Positions 54,113 to 63,542 are shown, counted from the stretch's first letter. The stretch: 64,000 nt of DNA from Promicromonospora sp042731755 (GCF_042731755.1 NZ_JBHWLR010000019.1:33866-97865), one strand, 5' to 3'. Made by a program: numbers and translations. Notes: a model not told the origin generated them from the letters alone.

Positions 54113-54646
54113 ATGCTGGGCGAGCCCCGCTACAGCTACGCGGTGCGCGACGTGCGGGTGGCGAACGGGGTGCTCAGCATCGGGCTGACCTCCTTCGCCC
54201 TCGGCAACGTGATGCGGGTCGAGGTGATCGGCGTGGCCAAGCCGCAGCCGATCGGGGCCTGGGCCAACCAGGTGGCCTTCCCGTTCTGCATCGCCGCGGT
54301 GGTCCTGCTGCTGCTCCGCCTGGCCGGGGCCGACGACGTCCCGTGGGAGGCCGCCTTCGCCACGGCCTGCGCGGGCCTCGCGTGGCCCGCCACCCGCGCG
54401 TGGCAGCGCACCGGGCTCTGGAAGCCGATCTGGAAGTACCCGGTGTTCGCCCTGCAGATGGTCACGGCCTCCCAGCACGTGCACCGCATCTGCGCGCACG
54501 ACGCCCGGCACCTCGCCGCGCTGGCCGAGCTGGTGGGCGCGGCGATGAAGGACCCGTCGATCTCGTACCACGGGAGCATCCAGCTCATCTCGAACGCCGA
54601 CTCGCTGCACACCCTGGAGGCGGGTCGGGACTCGATGGTGCGCTGA
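54113..54646 (+). CDS. two-helix membrane protein (DUF6232-like candidate)
   Basis: 177-aa protein. The N-terminal ~50 residues form strands (YSYAVRDVRVANGVLSIGLT, FALGNVMRVEVIGV) that could be a PH-like start; two hydrophobic stretches follow (VAFPFCIAAVVLLLLRLAG and AAFATACAGLAWPATRAW), then a cytosolic C-terminus. The layout resembles the DUF6232 family. The ATG at 54113 has a strong TTGAGGAGG site. It ends at a 9-bp hairpin shared with the convergent TetR gene. Function unknown. Confidence 0.6.
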   Translation: MLGEPRYSYAVRDVRVANGVLSIGLTSFALGNVMRVEVIGVAKPQPIGAWANQVAFPFCIAAVVLLLLRLAGADDVPWEAAFATACAGLAWPATRAWQRTGLWKPIWKYPVFALQMVTASQHVHRICAHDARHLAALAELVGAAMKDPSISYHGSIQLISNADSLHTLEAGRDSMVR

Positions 54647-54667
54647 GACGGCCCGGCTGTCTCAGCG
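54641..54667. terminator. bidirectional hairpin terminator
   Basis: CGCTGAGAC at 54641-54649 pairs with GTCTCAGCG at 54659-54667 around a 9-nt loop. The left arm contains the TGA stop of the membrane protein gene, and the convergent TetR gene ends at 54676. Confidence 0.6.
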
Positions 54668-54675
54668 CGCGATGC

Positions 54676-55455
54676 TCAGTGCACCGTGGGGTGCGGGTCC
54701 AGCCCGAACCGCACCAGCAGCGAGGACACGAGGTCCTCGTGCAGCGCCACGTGGTCGCCGAACGCGAACTCCTGGTGCCCGTACACGGCCATGCACTGCA
54801 GGCCGTAGACCTGCCGCCAGCTCGTCACCATGAGGTGGGCGATGCCGAGCGGCAGGTCCTGCCCGCCCACGGCGTCGCGGTACGTGCGCACCTGGCCGGC
54901 CAGCTCGGGGTCGAGCTCGTCTTCGGCCGGGAAGGGGATGCCGGAGGCGGCCAGCTCGCGGAACAGCGGCACGTAGTGGCCGCCGATCATCTCCGCCATG
55001 CGGCGCTGGAGGTCGCGGCTCTCGGGCAGCTCCGCGCTGATGCCGGACCCGATGACCAGGTCGAACTCCGCCGGGTTCCGGACCGCCCAGTCGAGCGAGG
55101 CCCGGGTCGAGGCGACCAGCGCCGCGCCGACGTCGCCGGGCTCCTGCCGGGCCACGGCGGCGCCTAGCGTGTCCAGCACCTCCTCGACGATCAGCTCGCA
55201 GAGCTGCGCGATGACGTCCTGCCGGTTCTCGAAGTGCCGGTACAGCGCGGGCGGCGTGACGCCGACCTCCTTGGCGATCGCGGCCATCGTGAGCTTGCTC
55301 AGGCCGTGCTGCCCGGCGAGCTGGTGCCGGGCCGCGTCGAGCACCTCGCGGTGCAGCTCGTCACGCAGGCGCTCCCGCCGGGACTGGACGGGCGGGTCCG
55401 CGTCGACGGTCGCCGGCTGCCCCGTGGTGGGTCGTTCTCTCACGGCAGGGCTCAC
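54676..55455 (-). CDS. TetR/AcrR-family transcriptional regulator
   Basis: 259-aa regulator. The N-terminal HTH is AARHQLAGQHGLSKLTMAAI, with AKEVGVTPPALYRHFENRQD next; the C-terminal ligand domain has the TetR_C_13-like phrase NPAEFDLVIGSGI. A Pro/Thr/Arg-rich leader of ~25 residues precedes the HTH. The GTG at 55455 follows GAAGGAG and overlaps the TGA of the DUF3515 gene (GTGA), so the repressor is translated from the DUF3515 transcript. Targets unknown. Confidence 0.88.
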   Translation of the reverse strand: MSPAVRERPTTGQPATVDADPPVQSRRERLRDELHREVLDAARHQLAGQHGLSKLTMAAIAKEVGVTPPALYRHFENRQDVIAQLCELIVEEVLDTLGAAVARQEPGDVGAALVASTRASLDWAVRNPAEFDLVIGSGISAELPESRDLQRRMAEMIGGHYVPLFRELAASGIPFPAEDELDPELAGQVRTYRDAVGGQDLPLGIAHLMVTSWRQVYGLQCMAVYGHQEFAFGDHVALHEDLVSSLLVRFGLDPHPTVH

Positions 55456-55940
55456 TGACACTCCTTCGTGGCAGGTACCTGGGACACGGCGCCGGCGAGG
55501 TCGGCGATGAACGACGTCGAGTGGTCGTCCGTCACGGCGGGCGGCACGACCACCTCGACGGCGGGGTCGCGGCCGTAGGTGACGAACGACCAGGTGCCCT
55601 CGTCGTCGGTCCTGACGATCCAGTCGACGGTGGTCCCGTCGCCCGAGTCCACGTGCTGGCAGTCCCCGGACGGGCCGAGCTGCTCCACGCCGCAGCGCAT
55701 CGTGACGGCACCGCCCGGCTCGCCCCAGGCCGCCGTGGCCTGGGCGTCGGTCGGCACCTTGGGCAGGTCCTCGCCGAGCTCGTCCGGCACGGCGAGCAGC
55801 ACCTCCGCGCACAGCGGGTCGGCGGCGTCGGGCGCGACCTCCACCCCGATCGTCCGCGCGCAGCCGCCCAGGGCCACGGCGGTGAGGGCGGCGGCCAGCA
55901 CGGCGACGGTCCGGGGGGTGACGATTCGGGCGGGAAGCAC
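55452..55940 (-). CDS. DUF3515-family lipoprotein
   Basis: 162-aa predicted lipoprotein: VLAAALTAVALGGC is the signal and lipobox. The mature domain has the family phrases DPLCAEVLLAVPDELGEDLP, ATAAWGEPGGAVTMRCGVEQ, VDWIVRTDDEGTWSFVTYGR and AVEVVVPPAV. DUF3515 genes sit between ddl and thiL in many actinobacteria, as here; function unknown. Divergent from thiL by 125 bp and coupled to the downstream TetR gene. Confidence 0.88.
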   Translation of the reverse strand: MLPARIVTPRTVAVLAAALTAVALGGCARTIGVEVAPDAADPLCAEVLLAVPDELGEDLPKVPTDAQATAAWGEPGGAVTMRCGVEQLGPSGDCQHVDSGDGTTVDWIVRTDDEGTWSFVTYGRDPAVEVVVPPAVTDDHSTSFIADLAGAVSQVPATKECQ

Positions 55941-56065
55941 GGAGATACGTTACCCGCCCGGTGAGCGTGCCCGCCCCGGCGCCCGCCCGGGGTGCGTGCC
56001 GGTGTGCGCCCCGCGCGCCGGGCCGGATGCCGCTCCGGAGCGGCGCGGCACCTTAAGGTCTTCCA

Positions 56066-57133
56066 GTGACCCGCGTCCGTGACCTCTCCGAGGAGCAGAT
56101 CCTCGAACGCATCCTCCCCCTGCTGCCCCGGGGGAGCGCCACGCTGCTCGGCCCGGGCGACGACGCCGCAGTGCTCGCCGCCCCCGACGGACGGTTCGTG
56201 GTCTCCACGGACGTGCTCGTCGAGGACCGCCACTTCCGCGCGCGCTGGTCCACGGGGTACGACGTCGGACGGCGTGCCGCCGCGCAGAACCTCGCCGACA
56301 TCGCGGCGATGGGCGCCCGGCCGACCGCGCTCGTCACGTCCCTGGTGGTGCCCGGCGACACCGACGTGGAGTGGGTGACGGGGCTGGCCCAGGGACTGGC
56401 CGACGGCTGCGCGCCCGCCGGTGCGGGCGCCGTGGGCGGCGACCTGTCCGGCGGTCCCTGCCTCGTCGTGGCCGTCACCGTGCACGGTGACCTGGAAGGA
56501 CGCGCACCGGTGCTCCGGTCGGGCGCACGGCCGGGCGACGTCGTCGCCCACGCGGGAGTGCGCGGGTGGTCGGCCGCCGGGCTGGCGCTCCTGGAGGCGG
56601 GTCTGGTCAAGGAACCGCCGTCGCCGGTGCCGCTGGAGGTCGGCGAGGGGGTGCTGCTCGAGGACGCCTGGGAGCGGCTGGTGTCCGCGCACCTGCGGCC
56701 CGAGCCGCCGCTCGCCGCGGGGGTCGCGGCCGCCGGGGCGGGGGCGACGGCGATGCTCGACCTCTCCGACGGTCTGCTCCGCGACGCCGGGCGGCTCGCC
56801 GCCGCGAGCGGCGTCCAGATCGACTTCGACGCCGGGGCGTTCCCCGCCGACCGTGAGGAGCTGCGCTCGGCGGCGCGGGCGGTCGCCGCGGCGTCGGGCC
56901 TGGGCGACCCCGGGTGGGGGCCCGGCCGGTCCGACGTCGACGGCGTGCTCGACGGCTGGATCTGGGGCGGGGGAGAGGACCACGGGCTGCTCGCCACGTT
57001 CCCCGCGGACGCGCAGCTGCCGGCGGGCTGGACCGCCGTCGGACACGTGCGGGAGCCGGGCGAGGCGCCGGCCGTCACGATCGGCGGCGCGGAGCCCGAC
57101 GTCGGACCGGGCTGGGACCACTTCCGGGCGTGA
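56066..57133 (+). CDS. thiL: thiamine-monophosphate kinase
   Basis: 355-aa cytosolic enzyme making thiamine pyrophosphate from thiamine monophosphate with ATP. ThiL/PurM-family motifs are LGPGDDAAVLAAPDGRFVVS, DVLVEDRHFRARWSTGYDVG and RRAAAQNLADIAAMGARPTA, the Asp-rich metal site is ATAMLDLSDGLLRDAGRLAA, and the end has WGGGEDHGLLATFP. The GTG at 56066 is the start. Ends 57133, 56 nt before the convergent GNAT gene's stop. Confidence 0.93.
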   Translation: MTRVRDLSEEQILERILPLLPRGSATLLGPGDDAAVLAAPDGRFVVSTDVLVEDRHFRARWSTGYDVGRRAAAQNLADIAAMGARPTALVTSLVVPGDTDVEWVTGLAQGLADGCAPAGAGAVGGDLSGGPCLVVAVTVHGDLEGRAPVLRSGARPGDVVAHAGVRGWSAAGLALLEAGLVKEPPSPVPLEVGEGVLLEDAWERLVSAHLRPEPPLAAGVAAAGAGATAMLDLSDGLLRDAGRLAAASGVQIDFDAGAFPADREELRSAARAVAAASGLGDPGWGPGRSDVDGVLDGWIWGGGEDHGLLATFPADAQLPAGWTAVGHVREPGEAPAVTIGGAEPDVGPGWDHFRA

Positions 57134-57189
57134 GGCCGGGACCTGTCGCCGGCCGCACCCTGCCGAGGCTCAGCGCTTGCTGCTGAGAC

Positions 57190-57699
57190 TCAGCGCTTGC
57201 GGAACCGGAGCTGCGTGAGCGGCTGGCCGCCGATCTCGTCGATGCGCTCGGTGCCGTCGTGCTGGAAGCCGTGCCGCCGGTAGAAGTGCTGCGCGCGCTC
57301 GTTGCCCTCCAGGATCCAGAGCGTCACGGAGCCCGAGTGCAGGCCGTCGAGCACGGTGCGCATGAGGTCGCGCGCCACGCCGCTGCCCCAGACGCGCGGG
57401 TGGAGATAGATGGCGTAGATCTCCAGGTCGCCCGGTTCGGCGTCCTCGTCGCGCGATGGCCCCACGCTGGTGAACCCGATGGGCCCGCTCTCGTCCTCGG
57501 CGACGAGAACAGTGGTATCTCGCGCTGTCACCGCCGCCGTCCACTGCCCGGCCCGGTCGGTGATGTCGAGCGAGGCCAGGTAGGAGTCGGAAAGGATCTC
57601 TGAGTAAGCACCACGCCAAGAGGCGATGTCGACACGAGCGATAGCTTCGGCGTCGGTCGTCGTTGCTGGGCGGATGGTCACGTCTTCCGGTGCCATCAT
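57190..57699 (-). CDS. GNAT-family N-acetyltransferase
   Basis: 169-aa acetyltransferase. RPATTTDAEAIARVDIASWR leads to the acetyl-CoA binding region LEIYAIYLHPRVWGSGVARD and LMRTVLDGL, with the terminal NERAQHFYRRHGFQHDGTER typical of the family. The substrate may be an amino group on a small molecule or protein. The start is the ATG at 57699 or 57696. The stop codon lies in a 20-nt tandem duplication (57169-57200). Lies between thiL and rpmB, which are adjacent in many relatives. Confidence 0.88.
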   Translation of the reverse strand: MMAPEDVTIRPATTTDAEAIARVDIASWRGAYSEILSDSYLASLDITDRAGQWTAAVTARDTTVLVAEDESGPIGFTSVGPSRDEDAEPGDLEIYAIYLHPRVWGSGVARDLMRTVLDGLHSGSVTLWILEGNERAQHFYRRHGFQHDGTERIDEIGGQPLTQLRFRKR

Positions 57700-57771
57700 G
57701 ACCTTACCTTTTCACCGTGCGGGGCCCTGCGCAACCACTTCTTTGGTACCAGATGAAGGTTCTGGAAACGC

Positions 57772-57807
57772 CGAAGACGCCCGCCGGCGAACCGGCGAGC
57801 GTCTTCG
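57772..57807 (-). terminator. hairpin terminator for rpmB
   Basis: CGAAGACGC at 57772-57780 pairs with GCGTCTTCG at 57799-57807, and CGCCGG at 5782-87 offset (57782-57787) with CCGGCG (57792-57797), giving a 16-position stem with one mismatch and a CGAA-type loop. On the minus strand it is followed by TTTCCAG. It lies 43 nt past the rpmB stop. Confidence 0.65.
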
Positions 57808-57850
57808 TCAAGCATGTGCGGGTCGCGTCAGCGACCCGGCTGCGGCAGCG

Positions 57851-58048
57851 TCAGGCCGAGACCTTGCGCGTGACCTTGCCGGCCTTGAGGCAGGAGGTGC
57901 ACACGTTGACGCGCTTGGGAGTGCCGCCCACGATCGCGCGGACGCGCTGGATGTTCGGGTTCCAGCGGCGCTTGGTGCGGATGTGGGAGTGCGACACGCT
58001 GTGCCCGAAGCCCGGGCCCTTGCCGCAGACGTCGCAGTTGGCAGCCAC
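57851..58048 (-). CDS. rpmB: 50S ribosomal protein L28 (zinc-binding type)
   Basis: 65-aa ribosomal protein: VAANCDVCGKGPGFGHSVSH, IRTKRRWNPNIQRVRAIVGG, VNVCTSCLKAGKVTRKVSA. Two Cys pairs (CDVC and CTSC) mark the zinc-containing (C+) form, which in actinobacteria can be replaced under zinc starvation by a Cys-free paralogue. The GTG is used as start because the protein aligns at VAANCDVC; upstream frame sequence is not L28-like. Upstream AGGAGACACC supplies the ribosome-binding site. Confidence 0.95.
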   Translation of the reverse strand: MAANCDVCGKGPGFGHSVSHSHIRTKRRWNPNIQRVRAIVGGTPKRVNVCTSCLKAGKVTRKVSA

Positions 58049-58379
58049 GGTGTCTCCTGAATGTCGTGCACGCCGGTGCATAACGACAGCACGACGTGAT
58101 GATGGTCTAAAGGGAACGCCTGGATACTTCGGAGCAATCAACGCTTCTTGGCGTTCCAGGCAACTTCGACAGAGTACCTGATGGCGGGCCGCGCCCTCAA
58201 ACCGTAGCCGCGGGGTGCTGCGTCACACCGACCGGACCGGGGGCTGTCCACAGGCCTGTGGGCGGCCGGACGCAATCGTCCCACCCGCTGGGTACGGTGG
58301 GATCCGTCCGAGCGGGTGCCCGGGCAGCCGCTCGTTCGTGGCGCGAGCATTCGTGACCCCAGGTGCAGGAGGGCAGAGC

Positions 58380-60149
58380 GTGACCGACGTCGACAGCGGC
58401 AGCCGGACGGCTGAGCCGGGACCCCAGGCGTACCCGCCAGGGGCGGGGCTCGACGACCCGGGCGTCGTGCGCGCCTGGGCGCGCGGGGCCACGGCGGCGC
58501 TGCGGCGTGAGCGCGAGGCGATCGACCGGGTCAACGTCTTCCCGGTGGCGGACGCCGACACCGGCACCAACCTCTACCTGACCCTCCGCGAGGGCGACCG
58601 GGCGGTCGCCGCGGCACCCGCGGAGGCCACGGGACCGCGGCTCCTGGCCACGCTCGCCCGCGCGGCGCTGCTGGGCGCGCGCGGCAACTCCGGCGTGATC
58701 CTCAGCGAGTGGCTGCGCGGGCTGGCCGTCGCCGCCCGGCGCGGCGGCACCACGGCGGACCTGCTCACGCGGGCGGCGGCGTCCGCCCGGTCCGCCGTGG
58801 CGGTGCCCGCTGAGGGCACCATCCTCTCGGCCGCCGACGCCGCGGGGGCGGCCGCGCGCGCCGCCGGGCCCGACGCCGGGCCGCTGCCCGTGGTGACCGC
58901 CGCGGCGGCCGCGGCCCGGGCGTCCGCGCGGGCCAGCCGGGAGGAGCTCGACGTGCTGCGCACCGCTGGCGTGCTCGACGCCGGCGCGCTGGGCCTGGTC
59001 CTCGTGCTGGACGCGCTGGTCGTCGCGGCGGCGGGCGCTTCGGCCGGTGCTTCGGCCGGGGCGGAGGCCCGTGAAGCGGGAGCCGGCGGGCCGGCCTCCG
59101 GCGACCTGGGCGCGGGCGGAGTGTCAGTGGTGCGCGGCAGCATGGACGCCGTGACCCTGGACCAGCTTCTCGACGCCGGTGCGCTGCCGAGCGCGCCGGA
59201 CCCGGCGGACGCCGCGTCGTCGGTGACCGACGGCGAGGCCGAGCCGCACGGTGCCGGATCCGACGCCCTCGAGCTCATGTTCGTCCTCACCGGCCCCGCC
59301 GGCGAGCAGGCCGACACCGTCGCCGCCGGGCTGCGCGGCGCCCTGGCGGAGGTGGGCGACTCGGTGGTCGTCGTCGGTGGGGACGCGGGGACCGGCACGG
59401 CGGTCTGGCAGGCCCACGTGCACACCGACCACCTCGACCGGGCGCTCGTGATCGCGGCCGACGCCGCGCGGGCGGGCACGCTCGCGCAGGTGCACGTGCG
59501 ACACCTCGCGGCGGCCGGCCAGCACGAGTGGGGCGTGGTGGCGGCGACGTCGGCGCCCGGCCTGGCGGGGGAGCTCGCGCGTGCGGGCGCCGTCGTCCTC
59601 CTCACGGGCGGGGTCGGCGCCACCGTCGAGGCCCTGGTGGCCGACGACGTCGAGCGGGCCGCGGCCTCGACCGGCGCCCGGCGCGTGCTGCTCCTCGGGG
59701 CGCCCGAGCTGACCGCCGGGGGCGGCGCGCACCTCGACGTCGACGAGCTGATCACCGTGCCCTCGGCCACCGACGTGCACGCCGTCGTGGCGCTGGCGGC
59801 CCTGGGCACACTGCTCCCGGTCGGGCTGCCGGTCGGGCTGCCGGACCTGGGCGGCGACCCCGTCGACGCGCACGCCGTCGTGGGCGAGGCGCTCGCCGGG
59901 CTGACCGTCCACGGCACGTCCGCCGCGGCCGCCGTCGACCTGCTGGAGGAGGCCGCCGGACCGGAGACCACCGTGGTGACGGCGCTGCTCGACGCCGGCG
60001 TGCCCGCCGAGCTGCCCGACCAGCTCGCCGCCGTCCTCGCCGGGCGCGCGCCGGACGCGGAGATCGTCGTCCTGGCGACCGGTCACCCGGGCGACGGGGT
60101 GCAGCTCGGCGTGGAGATCGCAGCGCCGGAACCGGAGGCGGACGCATGA
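58380..60149 (+). CDS. DAK2-domain protein (FakA/YloV-like kinase)
   Basis: 589-aa protein of the DAK2/FakA family, usually the fatty-acid kinase catalytic subunit that works with DegV-type FakB proteins. The DhaL nucleotide site is VNVFPVADADTGTNLYLTLR, plus LGARGNSGVILSEWLRGL and LRTAGVLDAGALGLVLVLDA; the C-terminal half has the FakA-type LMFVLTGPAGEQADTVAAGL and VHTDHLDRALVIAA. An Ala/Gly-rich insert (AAAGASAGASAGAEAREAG) lies near residue 220. The GTG at 58380 has CAGGAGGGC upstream. The TGA overlaps the recG ATG, a common actinobacterial arrangement. Confidence 0.88.
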   Translation: MTDVDSGSRTAEPGPQAYPPGAGLDDPGVVRAWARGATAALRREREAIDRVNVFPVADADTGTNLYLTLREGDRAVAAAPAEATGPRLLATLARAALLGARGNSGVILSEWLRGLAVAARRGGTTADLLTRAAASARSAVAVPAEGTILSAADAAGAAARAAGPDAGPLPVVTAAAAAARASARASREELDVLRTAGVLDAGALGLVLVLDALVVAAAGASAGASAGAEAREAGAGGPASGDLGAGGVSVVRGSMDAVTLDQLLDAGALPSAPDPADAASSVTDGEAEPHGAGSDALELMFVLTGPAGEQADTVAAGLRGALAEVGDSVVVVGGDAGTGTAVWQAHVHTDHLDRALVIAADAARAGTLAQVHVRHLAAAGQHEWGVVAATSAPGLAGELARAGAVVLLTGGVGATVEALVADDVERAAASTGARRVLLLGAPELTAGGGAHLDVDELITVPSATDVHAVVALAALGTLLPVGLPVGLPDLGGDPVDAHAVVGEALAGLTVHGTSAAAAVDLLEEAAGPETTVVTALLDAGVPAELPDQLAAVLAGRAPDAEIVVLATGHPGDGVQLGVEIAAPEPEADA

Positions 60150-62431
60150 GCGAACGGGTGGACGAGCGCCTGGAGCGGGCGTTCGACAAGCGGACCGCGA
60201 CCGCCCTGGGCAAGCTCGGGCTGACGACCGTGGGCGACCTGCTGGGCCACTACCCGCGCCGGTACGCCGACCCGGGCGCGCTGACCGACATCGCGGCGCT
60301 CGAGGTGGGCGAGCACGTGACGATCCTCGCGCGGGTCGAGCAGGCCACCGTGCGGCCCATGCGCAACCGCAACGGCGCGCTCATGGAGGTGGTGGTGACG
60401 GACGGCACCAGCCGGCTGTCGCTCACCTTCTTCGGCAAGCACCGCGGCTCGCTCTACAACCACGAGAAGCGGCTGGTCCCGGGGGCGAAGGGCCTGTTCA
60501 CGGGCACCGTCGGCCTGTACCGGGGCACGCGTCAGCTCACGCACCCGGACTTCACGCTGATGGGGGAGGAGTCCGACCTCGACAGCGACGAGGCGCTCAT
60601 GGAGCACGCCACCAAGCCCATCCCGATCTACCCGGCCGCCGCGGGCATCCCGAGCTGGAAGGTCCAGGGCGCGCTCCGCGTCGTGCTGGACACGCTGACC
60701 GACGCCGACGTGCCGGACCCCGTGCCCGACGAGGTGCGGCAGCGCCAGGGCCTGCCGGGGCGGGCGGCAGCCCTGCGCAGCCTGCACCGGCCCGCGACGC
60801 TGGAGGAGGCCTACCAGGCCCGGCACCGCATGCGGTTCGAGGAGGCGTTCGTGCTGCAGGCCGCGCTCGCACAGCGCCGCGCCCGCACCGCCGCCGAGGA
60901 CGCGACCGCCCGCCCGCCGCTGCCCGCGGGGCAGCCGAGCATCCTCGCGGACTTCGACGCGGCCCTCCCGTTCTCCCTCACCGACGGCCAGCGCGAGGTC
61001 GGCGACGAGATCGCGGCCGAGCTCGCCCGGCCCCGCCCGATGCACCGGCTGCTGCAGGGCGAGGTCGGCAGCGGCAAGACGGTGGTCGCGCTGCGGGCCA
61101 TGCTCCAGGTGGTCGACGTCGGCGGCCAGGCGGCCCTGCTCGCCCCCACCGAGGTGCTCGCCGCGCAGCACGCCCGCACCCTGCGCACCCTGCTCGGCCC
61201 GCTGGCCGACGGCGGCACGCTGTTCGGTGCCGAGCGCGCGGGCGCCAGTACCCGCGTGGCGCTGCTGACCGGCTCGCTCGGCGCGAAGGCCCGCAAGGAG
61301 GCGCTCCTGCAGGCCGCGAGCGGGGAGGCCGGGATCGTGGTCGGCACGCACGCGCTGCTGTCGGAGCAGGTGCAGTTCGCCGACCTGGGCCTCGTCGTGG
61401 TGGACGAGCAGCACCGGTTCGGCGTCGAGCAGCGGGACGCGCTGCGCGCCAAGGGGCGCGTGTCGCCGCACCTCCTGGTGATGACCGCCACGCCCATCCC
61501 GCGCACCGTGGCGATGACGGTGTTCGGCGACCTGGAGACGTCGTCCCTCACGGAGGTACCGGCCGGGCGCGCGGGCATCACGACCGTCGCGGTCCCCGCG
61601 GGGAACGTCCGCTGGACCGACCGCACCTGGGCCCGCGTCCGCGAGGAAGTCGACGCCGGCCGCCGCGCCTACGTCGTGTGCGCGCGGATCCACCCGGACG
61701 AGGAGACCGACGAGAAGAGCGGCGCGAAGGCCAAGGTCCCGGCCAAGGACTTCGACGACGTGCCCGAGTACCTGGACCTCGGCGACCCGGGCGCCGCGGG
61801 CGCGGCCGACCGGCCGCCGCTGCGCGCCGTGCTCGAGGTGGTCGAGGAGCTGCGCTCGCGGCCGGAGCTCGCCGGGATCGAGGTCGGCGTCCTGCACGGG
61901 CAGATGCCGGCGGACCAGAAGGACGCCGCCATGGCCGCCTTCGCCTCCGGGGCGGCACCCGTGCTCGTCTCCACCACGGTGGTCGAGGTGGGCGTGGACG
62001 TCCCCGAGGCCACGGCCATGGTGATCTTCGACGCCGACCGGTTCGGCATCTCCCAGCTGCACCAGCTCCGCGGCCGGGTCGGGCGCGGCAGCGACCCCGG
62101 GCTGTGCCTCCTCGTCTCCGACGCCGAACCGGGCACCCCCGCCTTCGCGCGGCTGGAGGCCATGACGCAGACCACCGACGGCTTCAAGCTCGCCAACCTC
62201 GACCTGGAGCTGCGCAGCGAGGGCGACGTGCTCGGCGCCGCGCAGTCCGGCCGGGCCAGCTCGCTCCGCCTGCTCCGCGTGGTCAAGGACGCCGGCCTCA
62301 TCGAGGAGGCCCGCACCGCGGCCGCCGACGTCGTGGCGGCGTCCCCCGACCTCACCGAGTTCCCGGAGCTCGCGCGCGCCATCCGCGCCCAGCTCGACGA
62401 GGACCAGGAGGAGTTCCTGGAGCGCACCTGA
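60146..62431 (+). CDS. recG: ATP-dependent DNA helicase RecG
   Basis: 761-aa helicase that remodels stalled forks and branched DNA. The wedge domain is in the N-terminal 150 residues (LGLTTVGDLLGHYPRRYADP). The helicase core has Walker A LLQGEVGSGKTVVALRAM, the DEQH box VVDEQHRFGVEQRDALR, motif III MTATPIPRT, and motifs V-VI STTVVEVGVDVPEATAMVIF and QLHQLRGRVGRGSDPGLCLL. The ATG at 60146 overlaps the DAK2-gene stop (ATGA). Two segments (TAAEDATARPPLPAGQP and EKSGAKAKVPAKDF) are small insertions relative to E. coli RecG. Confidence 0.95.
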   Translation: MSERVDERLERAFDKRTATALGKLGLTTVGDLLGHYPRRYADPGALTDIAALEVGEHVTILARVEQATVRPMRNRNGALMEVVVTDGTSRLSLTFFGKHRGSLYNHEKRLVPGAKGLFTGTVGLYRGTRQLTHPDFTLMGEESDLDSDEALMEHATKPIPIYPAAAGIPSWKVQGALRVVLDTLTDADVPDPVPDEVRQRQGLPGRAAALRSLHRPATLEEAYQARHRMRFEEAFVLQAALAQRRARTAAEDATARPPLPAGQPSILADFDAALPFSLTDGQREVGDEIAAELARPRPMHRLLQGEVGSGKTVVALRAMLQVVDVGGQAALLAPTEVLAAQHARTLRTLLGPLADGGTLFGAERAGASTRVALLTGSLGAKARKEALLQAASGEAGIVVGTHALLSEQVQFADLGLVVVDEQHRFGVEQRDALRAKGRVSPHLLVMTATPIPRTVAMTVFGDLETSSLTEVPAGRAGITTVAVPAGNVRWTDRTWARVREEVDAGRRAYVVCARIHPDEETDEKSGAKAKVPAKDFDDVPEYLDLGDPGAAGAADRPPLRAVLEVVEELRSRPELAGIEVGVLHGQMPADQKDAAMAAFASGAAPVLVSTTVVEVGVDVPEATAMVIFDADRFGISQLHQLRGRVGRGSDPGLCLLVSDAEPGTPAFARLEAMTQTTDGFKLANLDLELRSEGDVLGAAQSGRASSLRLLRVVKDAGLIEEARTAAADVVAASPDLTEFPELARAIRAQLDEDQEEFLERT

Positions 62432-62545
62432 CCGTGCCTCACCCGCTCTGACCTGGTCGGACGGCCAGATCCGGGACGGGGACCACCACGAACGGGATGA
62501 CCCACTCCTTACGCCCGAAACATACAACCGATAGAGTCCCCGCCC

Positions 62546-63511
62546 GTGACGGTCGATGCGAGGCACGCGATCCACACGGGCAGGCCCGCGAAGACCGCGT
62601 GGCAGCGCGGAAGACTGCTCGCGCTCGGATCCGTCCTCGTCGCCCTGCTCCTCGTGGGCCACGAGTACGTGCCCAACCGCTGGGGAAACCTCGGCAGCCT
62701 CGTCCAGTCCTTCCTGCCCTGGCTCGGCCTCGCGGTGCCGCTCGGCATCCTCGCCGCGCTGCTGCGGCGGTCGGCGCTCGCGGTCCTCGCCGTCCTGCTG
62801 CCGCTGGCCGCCTGGATCTGGGTCTTCCTGCCGCAGATCCGGGCCGAGGCCACGCCCCCGGGCGACCTCACCGTGGTCCAGCACAACGTCAACGCCGCCA
62901 ACTCCGACGTGGCAGGCACCGCGGAGGTCATCCTCGCGGCCGAGCCCGACGTCGTCACGCTCACCGAGGTGCCGTTCGACCTGGCGGAGAAGTACGACGA
63001 GGCGCTCACCGAGGCGCTGCCGTACCACCAGAGCGAGGGCACGGTCGGCATCTGGTCCAGGTACCCGCTCAAGGGCGTGCGGCCTGTGGACATCCTCGAC
63101 GAGTCCTGGAACCGCTGCCTGCGCGCGGTGGTCGAGCACGACGGCGCGAACGTCGTGCTGTACGCGGCGCACCTGCCCTCGGTCCGGGTCGGGAGCGGCG
63201 GCTTCGAGACCGAGGAGCGCAACGCCGGCGCGCTCCGGCTGGCGGACGCGGTCCAGGCCGAGAAGGACGAGACGGTCGTCGTGGCCGGAGACCTGAACGC
63301 GGTCCTCGCCGACGACGCGATCGCGCCGCTGACCAACCTCGTCACCGCGCCGACCACCGGTTTCGAGTTCACCTACCCCGCGGTGTTCCCGGTGGCGCAG
63401 ATCGACCACGTCCTGGCCCGCGGCGCCACCGTGACGGACGTCCGCGCCCTGCCCCGCACGGCCAGCGACCACCTCCCGGTGGTCGCCCACATAGACACCC
63501 CCTGGTCCTGA
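62546..63511 (+). CDS. membrane-anchored endonuclease/exonuclease/phosphatase-family protein
   Basis: 321-aa protein with three N-terminal hydrophobic helices (LLALGSVLVALLLVG, LGLAVPLGILAALL, ALAVLAVLLPLAAWIWVFL) followed by an extracytoplasmic EEP domain. Catalytic elements are intact: VVQHNVNAANSD, Glu in VVTLTEVPFD, AGDLNAVLADD, and the final SDHLPVVAHI. The fold covers nucleases and phosphatases; an extracellular phosphodiesterase is likely but the substrate is unknown. The GTG at 62546 is the start. Lies between recG and rsmD. Confidence 0.85.
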   Translation: MTVDARHAIHTGRPAKTAWQRGRLLALGSVLVALLLVGHEYVPNRWGNLGSLVQSFLPWLGLAVPLGILAALLRRSALAVLAVLLPLAAWIWVFLPQIRAEATPPGDLTVVQHNVNAANSDVAGTAEVILAAEPDVVTLTEVPFDLAEKYDEALTEALPYHQSEGTVGIWSRYPLKGVRPVDILDESWNRCLRAVVEHDGANVVLYAAHLPSVRVGSGGFETEERNAGALRLADAVQAEKDETVVVAGDLNAVLADDAIAPLTNLVTAPTTGFEFTYPAVFPVAQIDHVLARGATVTDVRALPRTASDHLPVVAHIDTPWS

Positions 63512-63542
63512 CCCCCGCCCCACCCACCCCCCACCGGACCGC

